Positions 37,390 through 47,575 of a stretch of DNA of 64,000 bases are shown piece by piece. The position numbers and the translations under genes are program-made. The first letter of the stretch is position 1, and each line of letters begins with the position of its first letter. This DNA comes from Gottfriedia acidiceleris (GTDB taxonomy: Bacteria; Bacillota; Bacilli; Bacillales; Bacillaceae_G). The notes beneath the pieces were generated by a model. It had not been told where the DNA came from. It did no database searches and worked only from the letters and a program-made list of their open reading frames with translations. The stretch covers positions 1,674,001 to 1,738,000 of the forward strand of contig NZ_CP096034.1 of the NCBI RefSeq assembly GCF_023115465.1, read 5' to 3'.

Positions 37390-38316
37390 GTGAAGCTTGT
37401 ATTTTTAGGAACGGGAGCAGGAATGCCATCAAAAGGTAGGAATGTAACAAGTATTGCATTACAACTTTTAGAGGAAAGAGGTGCGACTTGGCTTTTCGAT
37501 TGTGGTGAAGCAACACAACACCAAATTTTACATACGTCAATTCGGCCACGACGAATAGAGAAAATTTTTATTACTCATTGCCATGGCGATCATATCTTTG
37601 GATTGCCTGGATTATTAAGCAGTAGAACTTTCTTAGGTGGAGAAGATTTATTAACAATTTATGGACCTAAAGGGTTAAAGGATTATGTAGAGACTAGCTT
37701 CAAAATTAGTGGTACTTATTTGAAATATCCGATTCATTATGTTGAAACTTCTGAAGGTATCGTTTTTGAAGATGACCAATTTATTGTTCAAGCAGTAGAA
37801 CTTGAACATGGAATTCAATCATTTGGTTATCAAATTATTGAAAAGGATTTACCTGGGGAATTGAACGTAGAGGAATTAAAGAAAATTGGTGTAAAACCAG
37901 GGCCAGTTTATAAATTCCTAAAAGAAGGGAAAACAGTAACGTTAGAGGATGGAAGAATTTTAAATGGTAAGGATTTTATTGGACCTTCAAAAAAAGGTCG
38001 ACGCATAGCAATAGCAGGGGATACTCGTATAACTGATAAAAGTAATTTGCTTGCAAGAGGTATGGATGTATTAGTTCATGAATCAACCTTTGCAGACGAT
38101 GAAACAACTCATGCATATGATTATTTCCATACAACAAGTACGCAAATTGCAAATGTTGCTAAATGTGAAGGAATTAAAACTCTTTATTTAACGCATATAA
38201 GTGCAAGATATCAAGGGGAAGCTTCAAAAAAATTAGTAGATGAAGCACGTGAAATCTTTGACCATACATATATAGCAAATGATTTTGATGAATACGAAAT
38301 CACAAGAAACGATTAA
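37390..38316 (+). CDS. rnz: ribonuclease Z
   Basis: tRNA 3' processing endonuclease, 308 residues. MBL-fold metal motif HCHGDH at residues 63-68 ([16 protein letters not shown]), the exosite arm region (about 150-190), [15 protein letters not shown] and [19 protein letters not shown] carrying further His/Asp ligands, and LTHISARY. It removes the 3' trailer of tRNA precursors lacking encoded CCA. GTG start after GATGGAGG. It corresponds to yqjK in the B. subtilis order. Confidence 0.95.
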   Translation: MKLVFLGTGAGMPSKGRNVTSIALQLLEERGATWLFDCGEATQHQILHTSIRPRRIEKIFITHCHGDHIFGLPGLLSSRTFLGGEDLLTIYGPKGLKDYVETSFKISGTYLKYPIHYVETSEGIVFEDDQFIVQAVELEHGIQSFGYQIIEKDLPGELNVEELKKIGVKPGPVYKFLKEGKTVTLEDGRILNGKDFIGPSKKGRRIAIAGDTRITDKSNLLARGMDVLVHESTFADDETTHAYDYFHTTSTQIANVAKCEGIKTLYLTHISARYQGEASKKLVDEAREIFDHTYIANDFDEYEITRND

Positions 38317-38408
38317 ATTTTCAGTTAAGATGCAGAGCTTTTAAGAGAAGTGTACATAAAAGAATAGTTTAGAGACATGATATATATATTCTGTGTAAAA
38401 GGAAGGTC

Positions 38409-39161
38409 ATGGCTTTGAAACAGTTAAAAGTTATCCTTTTATTTATTTTTAGTTTCCAATTTATTGTTTACAGTTCTATTAATGCATCAGCTGAGAGTAA
38501 AAATCGATATTACTACGAAAAGCAAGGTACTGCTATTTGGGAGGTACCTGTAAAAGAGAAAGTAATAGCAATTACATTTGATGATGGGCCGAATGATGAA
38601 TATACCCCAGAAGTTTTAGATTTATTAAAGAAGTATAATGCGAAGGCAACATTTTTTTTAGTCGGTGAGAGAGTTGCAAAATTTCCTGAAGTTGTAATGA
38701 GAGAAATAAAAGAAGGGCATGAAGTTGCAAATCATACATATACGCATGCTAGACTTCAGTATTTATCTGATGAACAAATAAGAGATCAATTACATAAAAC
38801 TCATGATGCAATTATAGCTGCAACACATGTCGAACCAGTTTTATTTAGACCACCATTTGGTTACTATAGTGAGCGTTCGATAAATACTGTGCATGATCTT
38901 GGCTATTTAACCGTTATGTGGTCCTGGCATCAAGATACATTTGATTGGCAAAATCCTGGAGTATATAAAATCGTATCAAATGTATTAAAAGATACTAGAA
39001 AAGGAGATATTGTTCTTTTTCATGATCACGGAGGGGACCGTAGTCAAACTATCGAGGCACTGAAACAAATCTTACCAGCTCTTCAAAAGCAAGGCTATCA
39101 GTTTGTAACGGTATCACAATTATTACAATTAAAAGCAGGAGTTAAACTTCCTAATTTTTAG
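38409..39161 (+). CDS. secreted polysaccharide deacetylase (CE4)
   Basis: 250 residues: N-terminal signal peptide (about 1-28, LLFIFSFQFIVYSSINASA) then a NodB domain. Motifs: TFDDGPNDEYT (catalytic Asp, metal Asp), NHTYTHARL (metal His pair), RPPFGYYSE (Arg), VMWSWHQDTFDW and LFHDHGG. These remove N-acetyl or related groups from peptidoglycan or chitooligosaccharides. ATG has AAAAGGAAGG upstream. A second CE4 gene lies at 52053. Confidence 0.9.
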   Translation: MALKQLKVILLFIFSFQFIVYSSINASAESKNRYYYEKQGTAIWEVPVKEKVIAITFDDGPNDEYTPEVLDLLKKYNAKATFFLVGERVAKFPEVVMREIKEGHEVANHTYTHARLQYLSDEQIRDQLHKTHDAIIAATHVEPVLFRPPFGYYSERSINTVHDLGYLTVMWSWHQDTFDWQNPGVYKIVSNVLKDTRKGDIVLFHDHGGDRSQTIEALKQILPALQKQGYQFVTVSQLLQLKAGVKLPNF

Positions 39162-39163
39162 TC

Positions 39164-39206
39164 AAAACCAGATCAATGGATTATTCAAATTGATCTGGTT
39201 TTTTGT
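39164..39206 (+). terminator. terminator after CE4 gene
   Basis: Perfect 14-bp stem AAAACCAGATCAAT / ATTGATCTGGTTTT with T run. Confidence 0.9.
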
Positions 39207-39319
39207 TTGTCTTGCTCTTCTACTTCTTAAGTCTGATATAAAACCATTCCTCAGGCCATTATTCCGACATAAAAACTTGTATAAGATAAGAGTATAAGTT
39301 GAAAGGAGGCGACGAGGTC

Positions 39320-39649
39320 ATGAAGAAGTTCTTAACTTTTATCCTCGTACTAATATTAATTGGAGTTGCTTTATCGAATTTAGGTGGCTTGATTACTTTA
39401 GCACTTGGGTTAGTAATCACATATTTCAGTTTTAAAAAGTTTATAAAAACAGATTCGATATTAATGAAAATCATCTGGACAATTATTGGATTAATCGGAT
39501 TATCGATTGCAATAAGTGGTCTTCCTTCTTTAATAGGTGCAGCAGCAGCAATTTTGCTTTATTACCTATATAAAGATTATAAAAATCAAAAAAAACTTAA
39601 AGATGATGAATTTAATATTTATGATGAAAATTTCAACCCTATAAAATAA
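39320..39649 (+). CDS. LiaI-like membrane protein
   Basis: 109 residues: two to three hydrophobic segments (about 4-35 and 50-85, IIWTIIGLIGLSIAISGLPSLIGAAAAILLYYLYKDYK) and an acidic tail ending NFNPIK. It resembles LiaI, the small membrane partner encoded before LiaH in B. subtilis, and is followed 15 bases later by a PspA/LiaH protein. ATG 39320 is chosen because a TTG reading begins before AAAGGAGG. LiaI anchors the PspA-like protein at damaged membrane. Confidence 0.78.
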   Translation: MKKFLTFILVLILIGVALSNLGGLITLALGLVITYFSFKKFIKTDSILMKIIWTIIGLIGLSIAISGLPSLIGAAAAILLYYLYKDYKNQKKLKDDEFNIYDENFNPIK

Positions 39650-39664
39650 GAGGAGTGTATGACT

Positions 39665-40306
39665 ATGAAAAACTTATTTACTCGTATTAAAAATCAAATC
39701 TCAGCTGATTTACATGGCTTACTAGATGAGAAAGAACAACAAAATCCGATCTCACAATTAAATTACTTCATTAAACAATCTGAAAGTGAATTAGGAAAAG
39801 TAAGAGGATTACTTGAAAGACATTACTCATTACGTACGAAATTCCAGGTCGAACGTGAAGGAGCACTTCAAATGGTGCAAAAACGTGAAGAGCAATTAAA
39901 GGTTGCAAATGAAGCTGGTGCAGAAGATTTAATCAAACGTGCAACTGAAGACCTAGCTTTTTATAAAGAACAAGCTGAAAAATTTGTTACATTAATCGCT
40001 AAAACAGAAGAAGAAATTAGCTTTATGCATGAGCAAGTTAATCAAATTGAAAAAAAGTTAAAAGAGCTTCATACGAAAAAATATGACTTAATGTCTCGTC
40101 AAAACATGGCTCACGCGACAAAAAAAATAAATGAAACGCACCATTTACTTAATAGTAAAATGCCATCAATTGACTTCAACTACTTTGAAAAACAAATTCG
40201 TGATTTAGAGCTAAGAGTTCGTTCAGAATTTGATCTTCAATCATTTGATTACAAAATTGATTTATTAAAAAAAGAACTGACAAATAAAGTAAAGCAAGAA
40301 GCATAA
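39665..40306 (+). CDS. PspA/IM30-family envelope stress protein (LiaH-like)
   Basis: 213 residues, almost entirely coiled coil as in PspA/Vipp1/LiaH: MKNLFTRIKNQISADLHGLLDE, then long helices up to about residue 150 and a C-terminal helix. These proteins form large oligomers on the inner membrane and protect it against antibiotics and loss of proton motive force. Of two in-frame ATGs, the one at 39665 has proper spacing from GAGGAG. No LiaR-like box or LiaFSR genes were found here, so control may differ from B. subtilis liaIH. Confidence 0.88.
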   Translation: MKNLFTRIKNQISADLHGLLDEKEQQNPISQLNYFIKQSESELGKVRGLLERHYSLRTKFQVEREGALQMVQKREEQLKVANEAGAEDLIKRATEDLAFYKEQAEKFVTLIAKTEEEISFMHEQVNQIEKKLKELHTKKYDLMSRQNMAHATKKINETHHLLNSKMPSIDFNYFEKQIRDLELRVRSEFDLQSFDYKIDLLKKELTNKVKQEA

Positions 40307-40314
40307 GTTTTCGA

Positions 40315-40348
40315 GAAGAAGAGATCACCTATCTCTTCTTTTTTTTAT
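40315..40348 (+). terminator. terminator of the liaI-liaH-like pair
   Basis: AAGAAGAGAT / ATCTCTTCTT stem with a 5-nt loop and T8. Confidence 0.9.
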
Positions 40349-40353
40349 TTAAG

Positions 40354-40390
40354 TTCCTCATGTACCTGTTATGAGGAAGTAAATTAGGGG
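40354..40390. repeat. third copy of the TTCCTCAT hairpin repeat
   Basis: TTCCTCAT (40354-40361), 9-nt loop, ATGAGGAA (40371-40378), then GTAAATTAGG; the same stem and tail as the copy at 28533-28567. Confidence 0.6.
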
Positions 40391-40472
40391 AAAAGCACTT
40401 TAAGTACCTCACCCAATTTTTTGTCTTTTTTTTGATTATTTTGGAATAAATTTCTCTTTTAAAAATATAGAT

Positions 40473-40613
40473 ATGATGTTGACTTTAAATAGTATTGTAA
40501 AATTATTTGAAAATTTTGAATTAGTTTATGAAACAAAAAAGGTACATTTTGAGAAAGGGCGAATTAATTATGAAAGGCTTCGAGAGCGTTTAAAAGACAT
40601 TGTTATTAATTAA
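40473..40613 (+). CDS. possible 46-residue protein or gene remnant
   Basis: An open frame MMLTLNSIVKLFENFELV ... RLRERLKDIVIN in a gap of about 540 bases. The amino acid make-up is protein-like and helical, but there is no ribosome binding site before the ATG. It may be the tail of a decayed gene. The remaining sequence up to 40852 shows nothing else I can support. Confidence 0.25.
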   Translation: MMLTLNSIVKLFENFELVYETKKVHFEKGRINYERLRERLKDIVIN

Positions 40614-40852
40614 CGTAAGATCCGTAAGTTACCACATAATTAAACAACAAAAGATCCTACATTTAGGAGCGTATAAGGAGGTTTTTATAGTTACAATCTT
40701 TGGGATGAGGGGCTTGAAGCGAATCTATTTAGGTTAACGGTGCTTTTAATCAAATCATGCAACTTGATGGAGTTTTTATATTTGTATATGTGTTTTTAAG
40801 AGAGAAAAAATAAGAATGATTAGTAAAATAAATTTTGAAAGTAGGGTTATTA

Positions 40853-41500
40853 TTGAGAATTAAAGGTAATATCGTAAAAAAACATGATGTAGTTCATTGT
40901 ATGGTTTCAACTGAAGCGCAGTTTGCATGGGATCTTTTAAAGAAAACAAAATATCGATGTATTCCAGTTTTAAGTGAAAATGATAAAGAGTATGTTGGAA
41001 ATCTTTATCGTGTTGATTTAGCTGAGTATTTAGTAGATAACGATTCTTTGCAAGGTAAGACAGTAAATGATTTTGTACGTAAAGAATGTCCACCAATACA
41101 GGAGGATTCACCATTTTTCAAAGTATTCTTTACGATTAAACGTTTTCCATATTTAGCAGTAGTAAATGATCTTAATGAATTTGTAGGAATTTTAACGCAT
41201 AAAACAGTTTTAGAATTATTAGAAGAAGCGTGGGGAATGAAGGACGGGGGTTATTCATTAACTGTAAGTACGATGGAACATGAAGGTGCCTTAGCAAGAT
41301 TAGCTAAGCTTGTAAATAAATATTCTAATTTGAAGAGCTGTATTACATTAGATAGTGATTCAGTTTATCGAAGAATTTTAATTACGCTACCACCAACTAT
41401 TAGTGAAGACGATTATATTAAGTTGAAAAAAGATATTATTAAAAAAGAGTTTCATATTATGCATGAAGAAGTTTCAACAAGTCATGCTACTCAAAAATGA
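40853..41500 (+). CDS. cbpA: cyclic di-AMP-binding protein CbpA-like (CBS pair + ACT)
   Basis: 215 residues: two CBS motifs (about 8-55 and 80-130; KYRCIPVLSENDKEYVGNLYRVDLAEYL and FPYLAVVNDLNEFVGILTHKTVLELLEEAWG), followed by an ACT-like domain (about 137-205, YSLTVSTMEHEGALARLAKLVNKYSN). This is the layout of CbpA, identified in Listeria as a c-di-AMP binder. TTG at 40853 follows GTAGGG and aligns with family N-termini; an earlier TTG would add six residues. Likely cytoplasmic signalling; partner unknown. Confidence 0.85.
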   Translation: MRIKGNIVKKHDVVHCMVSTEAQFAWDLLKKTKYRCIPVLSENDKEYVGNLYRVDLAEYLVDNDSLQGKTVNDFVRKECPPIQEDSPFFKVFFTIKRFPYLAVVNDLNEFVGILTHKTVLELLEEAWGMKDGGYSLTVSTMEHEGALARLAKLVNKYSNLKSCITLDSDSVYRRILITLPPTISEDDYIKLKKDIIKKEFHIMHEEVSTSHATQK

Positions 41501-41505
41501 TTAAA

Positions 41506-41548
41506 AAGAAGAGCAAAGGAATCATTTTACAGTCCCTTGCTCTTTTAT
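41506..41548 (+). terminator. terminator of cbpA
   Basis: AAGAGCAAAGGA / TCCCTTGCTCTT stem (one mismatch) with T run. Confidence 0.85.
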
Positions 41549-41620
41549 TTATTAATCTTAATTTTAATATGATTTGTAAATTTTGTGGCTAGTTTTATAG
41601 GCTTGGAATTAGTTAAACCC

Positions 41621-41872
41621 TTAATTTAGCTTTTTATGTACTTCATGATTTGATTCTTTATTTTTCTTTAATGAATCGAATTTTAATAGTAGGAGAGTTG
41701 ATACTTTTTGAGGGTAGTTCAGTGGTTTGCCTTTTGCTTCTACCATTGTATTACCAACAACATAACTGATTGTTAGAAAGCCAACAATTAAAACTAGTGT
41801 AACGATTAAAGCAATTGTGATGAGAATACGCTTAATACTTGCTCGTAATACTCTACTGTTTGTTATTTTCAT
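41621..41872 (-). CDS. single-pass membrane protein, unknown
   Basis: 83 residues: basic N-terminus (MKITNSRVLRASIKR), one long hydrophobic helix (about 16-40, ILITIALIVTLVLIVGFLTISYVVG) and a polar, lysine-rich tail. Strong AAGGGGGAG before the ATG supports translation. No family recognised. It lies 78 bases downstream of proI on the same strand, so it may be read from the proI transcript. Confidence 0.65.
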   Translation of the reverse strand: MKITNSRVLRASIKRILITIALIVTLVLIVGFLTISYVVGNTMVEAKGKPLNYPQKVSTLLLLKFDSLKKNKESNHEVHKKLN

Positions 41873-41950
41873 CAGAAAACTCTCCCCCTTAGGACAACAC
41901 AGTTACCTGTATCATTTTATTACCTAAAGAAGAGAGTCATGACAAGCTGA

Positions 41951-42790
41951 TTAAATTTTATTAATTTTTTCATATTCCTCTTGGATCTCACGTGATCGAA
42001 CAGTTGCTTCAATAAAGCAATTTAAAAATGAATTAGCAACTTCACGGTCTTCAAGAACAGATATTCCAGCTTGAGTAGTGCCATTTGGGCTTGTAACTTT
42101 CTTCCTCAATGTCAATGGAGATTTATTCGTTTCTTGAAGCATTGAAATCGAACCCATTAAAGTTTGTTGAATAAATGGCTTGGCAATATCTCGATGGATC
42201 CCTAGTGCCATTGCAGCTCGTTCAAATTGTTCGATGACATAATATATATAAGCTGGACCACTACCAAATAATCCAGTCATTGCATGTAATTCGTCTTCTT
42301 CGACTTTAGCAACAATACCGACACGCTCAAATAATCTTTTTGCTATTTGCACTTTTTCAAAAGGAACTTCATCTGGATAAGCAAGTGCTGTAGCAGATTT
42401 TCTAACGAGTGAAGACGTAGTTGGCATTGCACGAACAATATCCAGATTTTCATTTCCAAGTAACTGTTTAATTGTACTGATTTTAACACCTGCTACTAAG
42501 GAAATAATTAATTGTTTTTCATTGAAAAAACTTTTAATTTGATCAAGAGCGATTGTAACATCTTTAGGTTTCATCGCTAAAAAAACTACACTTGAACCTG
42601 AGATTGCTAGCTGACGATTAGTAGTAGCTAATACACCATATTTTGTATGTAAACTATCTAAACGCTCTAAATCCTCCCTATTAGTGATCGCAATTTGATC
42701 ACTCTCAATATACCCACTATCAATTAATCCTGCAATTAATGCTTCTGCGATACTACCTGCACCAATAAACGCAACTTTTCCTAGAAACAT
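41951..42790 (-). CDS. proI: pyrroline-5-carboxylate reductase ProI
   Basis: Last step of proline synthesis: NADPH reduction of pyrroline-5-carboxylate. 279 residues. Rossmann motif KVAFIGAGSIAEALIAGL, then VVFLAMKPKDV, SLVAGVKIS, RAMPTTSSLVRKSATAL and the C-terminal P5CR signature ALGIHRDIAKPFIQQTLMGS ... VTSPNGTTQAGISVLE. ATG at 42790 has GGTGAGGTG upstream; a GTG three codons earlier lies inside that site. By position it matches yqjO (proI) before yqjP. Confidence 0.93.
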   Translation of the reverse strand: MFLGKVAFIGAGSIAEALIAGLIDSGYIESDQIAITNREDLERLDSLHTKYGVLATTNRQLAISGSSVVFLAMKPKDVTIALDQIKSFFNEKQLIISLVAGVKISTIKQLLGNENLDIVRAMPTTSSLVRKSATALAYPDEVPFEKVQIAKRLFERVGIVAKVEEDELHAMTGLFGSGPAYIYYVIEQFERAAMALGIHRDIAKPFIQQTLMGSISMLQETNKSPLTLRKKVTSPNGTTQAGISVLEDREVANSFLNCFIEATVRSREIQEEYEKINKI

Positions 42791-43096
42791 TACATTCACC
42801 TCACCACTATTGTAATAGATATTTATATTAGAGAAATAAGTGGTATATTCCTTGTTGACATATTACTTTTATATAATTTTTCAAAAATATTTTTAAATAA
42901 TTTTTAGTTGAAGTTAAATCTAAAGCAGAAAAGAAGTAATTGGGATATTGTTTATACTTGTAACGACTAGTATCTTTTTTCCGTGTTTCTAGATTCTCAT
43001 ATTACATTAATGTAAAATTATCATCATCTTTGTTTGTATTTTTTTAAATGTATATTAGAATTAACTGTAAGAAGATTCAGATAAGGAGGAATTAAC
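42791..43096. other. divergent promoter region proI / yqjP
   Basis: About 306 AT-rich bases between divergent genes. No hairpin, riboswitch or repeat was recognised. Confidence 0.5.
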
Positions 43097-44077
43097 ATGA
43101 TCCCTGAAGATAAGATTCACCAAATTACACTCCCGGTACCTTATGCAATGAATACAGTAAATGTTTTTTTAGTTGAAGGAGATTTATTGACTTTAATTGA
43201 TACAGGAACGAATACTCCAGATACATTAGATGCACTTAAAGGTGAATTAGATAAAATAGGGTATAAATTAGAAGATATTGAACAAGTTATTTTAACTCAT
43301 CATCATCCAGACCATGCAGGATTATTAGAAGAGTTCAATGAGGATGTGAAGATTTTAGGCCATGAACGAAATATTCCGTATTTAACTCAGGAACAATCAT
43401 TCCTAAATTACTATAATGAGTACTTTATCGAAAATGCACTATTATACGGTGTACCACAAGAATATGTTCATAGAATGCCACGTACAACAGAGAAAATGCC
43501 ATATACTAGTATCCGTTCTTTAACTCATACGATAGATGAAGGCGATCAAATTGATAGTATATTTGGATTGAAAGTATTGTACACACCTGGCCATGCAACT
43601 TCTCACATTTCTTTAATTAGTGAGGATGATGGCATTGCATTCGGAGGAGATTTATTATTAGATAAGGTTTCGTCAAACCCAATCATTGAGCCTCCATTAA
43701 ATGGTGAAACCGAACGTGTAAAGCCATTACTACAATACAATCATTCTTTACAAAGAATAGCAGAACTTCCGATTAAAAAATTATATACTGGACATGGTGA
43801 CCCAGTTACAGATATTAAAGGATTAGTAAAAAGTAGATTAGAAAAACAAAAGACTAGAGCTGAAAAAGTATATGAAATGATAAAAAAACAACCGTTAACT
43901 GCATATGAAGTTTGCCAAATGTTATTTCCAAAGGTGTATCAAAAACAACTTTCACTTACTTTATCTGAAACAATTGGTCAATTAGACTACCTGGAAAACT
44001 TAGGTTTTATTAGTTTATATGAACGAAATGATGGTATACTTGAGTATAAAACGAATGAGCATTCAGTCAGTCAATAA
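43097..44077 (+). CDS. yqjP: MBL-fold hydrolase YqjP
   Basis: 326 residues: MBL domain with LTHHHPDHAGLL (about 73-84), YTPGHATSHIS, FGGDLLLDKV and YTGHGDPV, followed by a C-terminal winged-helix-like region (KVYEMIKKQPLTAYEVCQMLFPKVY) typical of the YqjP/LACTB2 group. Substrate unknown; relatives include RNA- and thioester-hydrolysing enzymes. AAGGAGG precedes the ATG. The SDR gene follows after 15 bases, as yqjP-yqjQ. Confidence 0.9.
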   Translation: MIPEDKIHQITLPVPYAMNTVNVFLVEGDLLTLIDTGTNTPDTLDALKGELDKIGYKLEDIEQVILTHHHPDHAGLLEEFNEDVKILGHERNIPYLTQEQSFLNYYNEYFIENALLYGVPQEYVHRMPRTTEKMPYTSIRSLTHTIDEGDQIDSIFGLKVLYTPGHATSHISLISEDDGIAFGGDLLLDKVSSNPIIEPPLNGETERVKPLLQYNHSLQRIAELPIKKLYTGHGDPVTDIKGLVKSRLEKQKTRAEKVYEMIKKQPLTAYEVCQMLFPKVYQKQLSLTLSETIGQLDYLENLGFISLYERNDGILEYKTNEHSVSQ

Positions 44078-44092
44078 TAGAGGTGGGAATTT

Positions 44093-44881
44093 TTGAGGTT
44101 AAGTAACCAAACGGTAGTAATAACAGGTGCTTCGAGTGGTCTTGGGAAAGATTTAGCTTTAACTGCAGCAAAACAAGGCGCTAATATCGTCTTAATTGCT
44201 AGAAGAGAAACAGAGCTAAAAAACTTAAAGGCAAAAATACAAGAAGATTTTCCAGTTAAATGTCATTATTTTGTTGTAGATGTAACAGATGAAAATGCAG
44301 TATACGATGCATTTCATCAAATCGAAGAGCAATTTGATGGAATCGATGTATTAATAAATAATGCAGGGTATGGTCTATTTCAAACAGTTGAACAAATGTC
44401 ACTTCAAGATATGAAGCAAATGTTTGATGTCAATGTATTTGGGGTCATGATTTGTTCAAAGCTTGCCCTAACGTCTATGAAGCTAAAAGGGAAGGGACAT
44501 ATTATTAATATTGCTTCTTTAGCTGGTAAGATTGCAACTTCGAAGGCTGCAGCATATGCAGGTTCTAAGCATGCAGTACTAGGATTCAGTAATGCATTGA
44601 GACAAGAAGTTGAAAAAGACGGTATCTATATTACGAATATAAATCCAGGTCCCATGGATACACCATTTTTTGATATAGCAGACGAGTCAGGATCATACGC
44701 AAAATCTGTTCGGAAAATGATGTTAGACCCTGAAAAAGTTGCTTCGAAAGTTATTTCTTTAATAGGAAAAAATGTTCATGAAATCGATCTACCTTCATGG
44801 ATGGGAGTTGGAGCAAAAGTTTATTCAGTATTCCCTAAAGTAAGTTATTATTTAATGATGAAATTCGGAAATAAAAAATAA
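44093..44881 (+). CDS. yqjQ: short-chain dehydrogenase/reductase YqjQ
   Basis: 262-residue SDR: cofactor motif VVITGASSGLGKDLA, NNAG in LINNAGYGLFQT, catalytic Ser in IINIASLAGKIATS, YxxxK in AYAGSKHAVLG, and NPGPMDTPFF. It reduces or oxidises an unknown carbonyl or hydroxyl compound with NAD(P). TTG start with AGAGGTGGG upstream, 15 bases after yqjP, so co-expressed. It closes the yqj-type backbone seen in this window. Confidence 0.9.
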   Translation: MRLSNQTVVITGASSGLGKDLALTAAKQGANIVLIARRETELKNLKAKIQEDFPVKCHYFVVDVTDENAVYDAFHQIEEQFDGIDVLINNAGYGLFQTVEQMSLQDMKQMFDVNVFGVMICSKLALTSMKLKGKGHIINIASLAGKIATSKAAAYAGSKHAVLGFSNALRQEVEKDGIYITNINPGPMDTPFFDIADESGSYAKSVRKMMLDPEKVASKVISLIGKNVHEIDLPSWMGVGAKVYSVFPKVSYYLMMKFGNKK

Positions 44882-44911
44882 TAGAAGTTGTAAAAGAGAC
44901 AGCTTATATAG

Positions 44912-44953
44912 AAAAGAGAGCTAAGAGAGGAATCTTCTCGAAGCTCTTTTTTT
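44912..44953 (+). terminator. terminator of yqjP-yqjQ
   Basis: AAAAGAG(A)GCT pairs with AGCTCTTTT; T-rich tail. Confidence 0.75.
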
Positions 44954-45053
44954 ATTTAGGTTTGTTTTTATTATTCAACTAATTGACAGGATAATTTAAA
45001 TGTATTTCTTCAAAAACTTAACTTTTCCCTTGAATTTTCCTGAGTAAATAAAA

Positions 45054-45097
45054 AAGAAGTGCATTATTCCTTAAATGGAGTAATGCACTTTTTTATA
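45054..45097 (-). terminator. terminator of the AraC regulator gene
   Basis: AAGTGCATTATTCC / GGAGTAATGCACTT stem, one mismatch, T run on both strands; its right arm adjoins the stop of the regulator. Confidence 0.85.
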
Positions 45098-45992
45098 AAT
45101 ATGTCGCTTTTAAGCGATTAATATCTTCTTTCGGTGGTAGACCAAACAAACGAGAATACTCGCGACTAAATTGAGATGGGCTCTCGTAGCCTACACGGAT
45201 AGCTGCCTCTATTGCATCTGTTGACTCTGATAATAATATGCGACGAGCTTCTTGTAATCTCAGTTGTTTTTGGTATTGAATAGGGCTCATTGCTGTTAAA
45301 TCCTTAAAGTGTCTATGTAGCGAAGAAACACTCATATTTGCAATTTCTGCAAGGTCTTCAATTCGAAAAGACTGGTTATAGTTATTCATTATATGGTCAA
45401 CAACGTCACTGATTTGACTAGTGGAACTACCTTCTACAGCTATTTGCCCAAGAGTTATTCCTTGCTGTCCTTGCAAAAGTCTATAAATGATTTCCTTCGT
45501 AATAAGAGGCGCGAGTACAGGTATATCTTTTGGCGTATCAAGCAATCGAGTTAATCTAGTTACCGCATCTAATAAAGATAACTCTATTTTGCTAACATAC
45601 ATGCCTCTTTTAGTATTATTTTTATGAAAAGTAAGTTCAGAATCATTTAATACTTCCAAGATTTGTTTGGGGGTAAATTCAAGTTTAAGTGCTAAATATG
45701 GATTTTCTATAGAAGCTTCCGTGACTATTCCGGTAATTGGTAGGTTAACAGAAGCAATTAGGTAATTGGTTGGACTGTATACATAATGCTCTTGTGCCAA
45801 TACTACTTCTTTTTTACCTTGAACGATAATACACAGTGATGGCCTGTAAACCCCATAATTTGGTCCAGTAACATTAGAATATCGAGAGAAAACTAAATTA
45901 GGAATTGCAGTTTGATGAGATCCATCCTGTTTTATATGACTCTCTATATGTTGAATAAGTTCAGTGTTATGTTTATTGAATTGTTCAGACAT
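45093..45992 (-). CDS. AraC-family regulator, YqhC-like (AraC_N cupin)
   Basis: 300 residues: N-terminal AraC_N cupin domain (LVFSRYSNVTGPNYGVYRPSLCIIVQGKKEV) typical of YqhC-type regulators, and C-terminal double helix-turn-helix (FRIEDLAEIANMSVSSLHRHFKDLTAMSPIQYQKQLRL, ESPSQFSREYSRLFG). ATG at 45992 has AGGAGG. It is divergent from an aldo/keto reductase gene, the same pairing as E. coli yqhC with yqhD-dkgA, where the regulator senses reactive aldehydes and activates the reductase. Three ATTGCATAA copies lie between the genes. Confidence 0.88.
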   Translation of the reverse strand: MSEQFNKHNTELIQHIESHIKQDGSHQTAIPNLVFSRYSNVTGPNYGVYRPSLCIIVQGKKEVVLAQEHYVYSPTNYLIASVNLPITGIVTEASIENPYLALKLEFTPKQILEVLNDSELTFHKNNTKRGMYVSKIELSLLDAVTRLTRLLDTPKDIPVLAPLITKEIIYRLLQGQQGITLGQIAVEGSSTSQISDVVDHIMNNYNQSFRIEDLAEIANMSVSSLHRHFKDLTAMSPIQYQKQLRLQEARRILLSESTDAIEAAIRVGYESPSQFSREYSRLFGLPPKEDINRLKATYL

Positions 45993-47296
<1,304 letters not shown>

Positions 47297-47350
47297 ATGT
47301 TACTAAATCTTGTTTTATTATTTGTGAAATATAGTTACATATTCATTTCA

Positions 47351-47385
47351 AAAACAGCCAGTTAACTTAACTGGCTGTTTTTCTA
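47351..47385 (+). terminator. terminator of aldo/keto reductase gene
   Basis: Near-continuous palindrome AAAACAGCCAGTTAA / TTAACTGGCTGTTTT with T run. Confidence 0.85.
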
Positions 47386-47575
47386 TTTTAACAATTTATG
47401 AGGCAGCACTTTTTTTATTTAATGACATGCTAACCTGTTTTTGCGCCTCGTTATTATTTCCAATTTTTCGTCTATACACTTCCTGTAAACCCTAATGTTT
47501 TTTCATTAGTCTAACTTCATGCGATTTCAACTATATATATAGTAATGAGATCTAAGTGAAAGATGGTGGGGTAGT

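Noticed and set aside
47400-47480. Minus-strand 27-codon frame starting GTG before the YodT-like gene
   Set aside because: Possible AGGAA upstream but very short, with no family; insufficient support.
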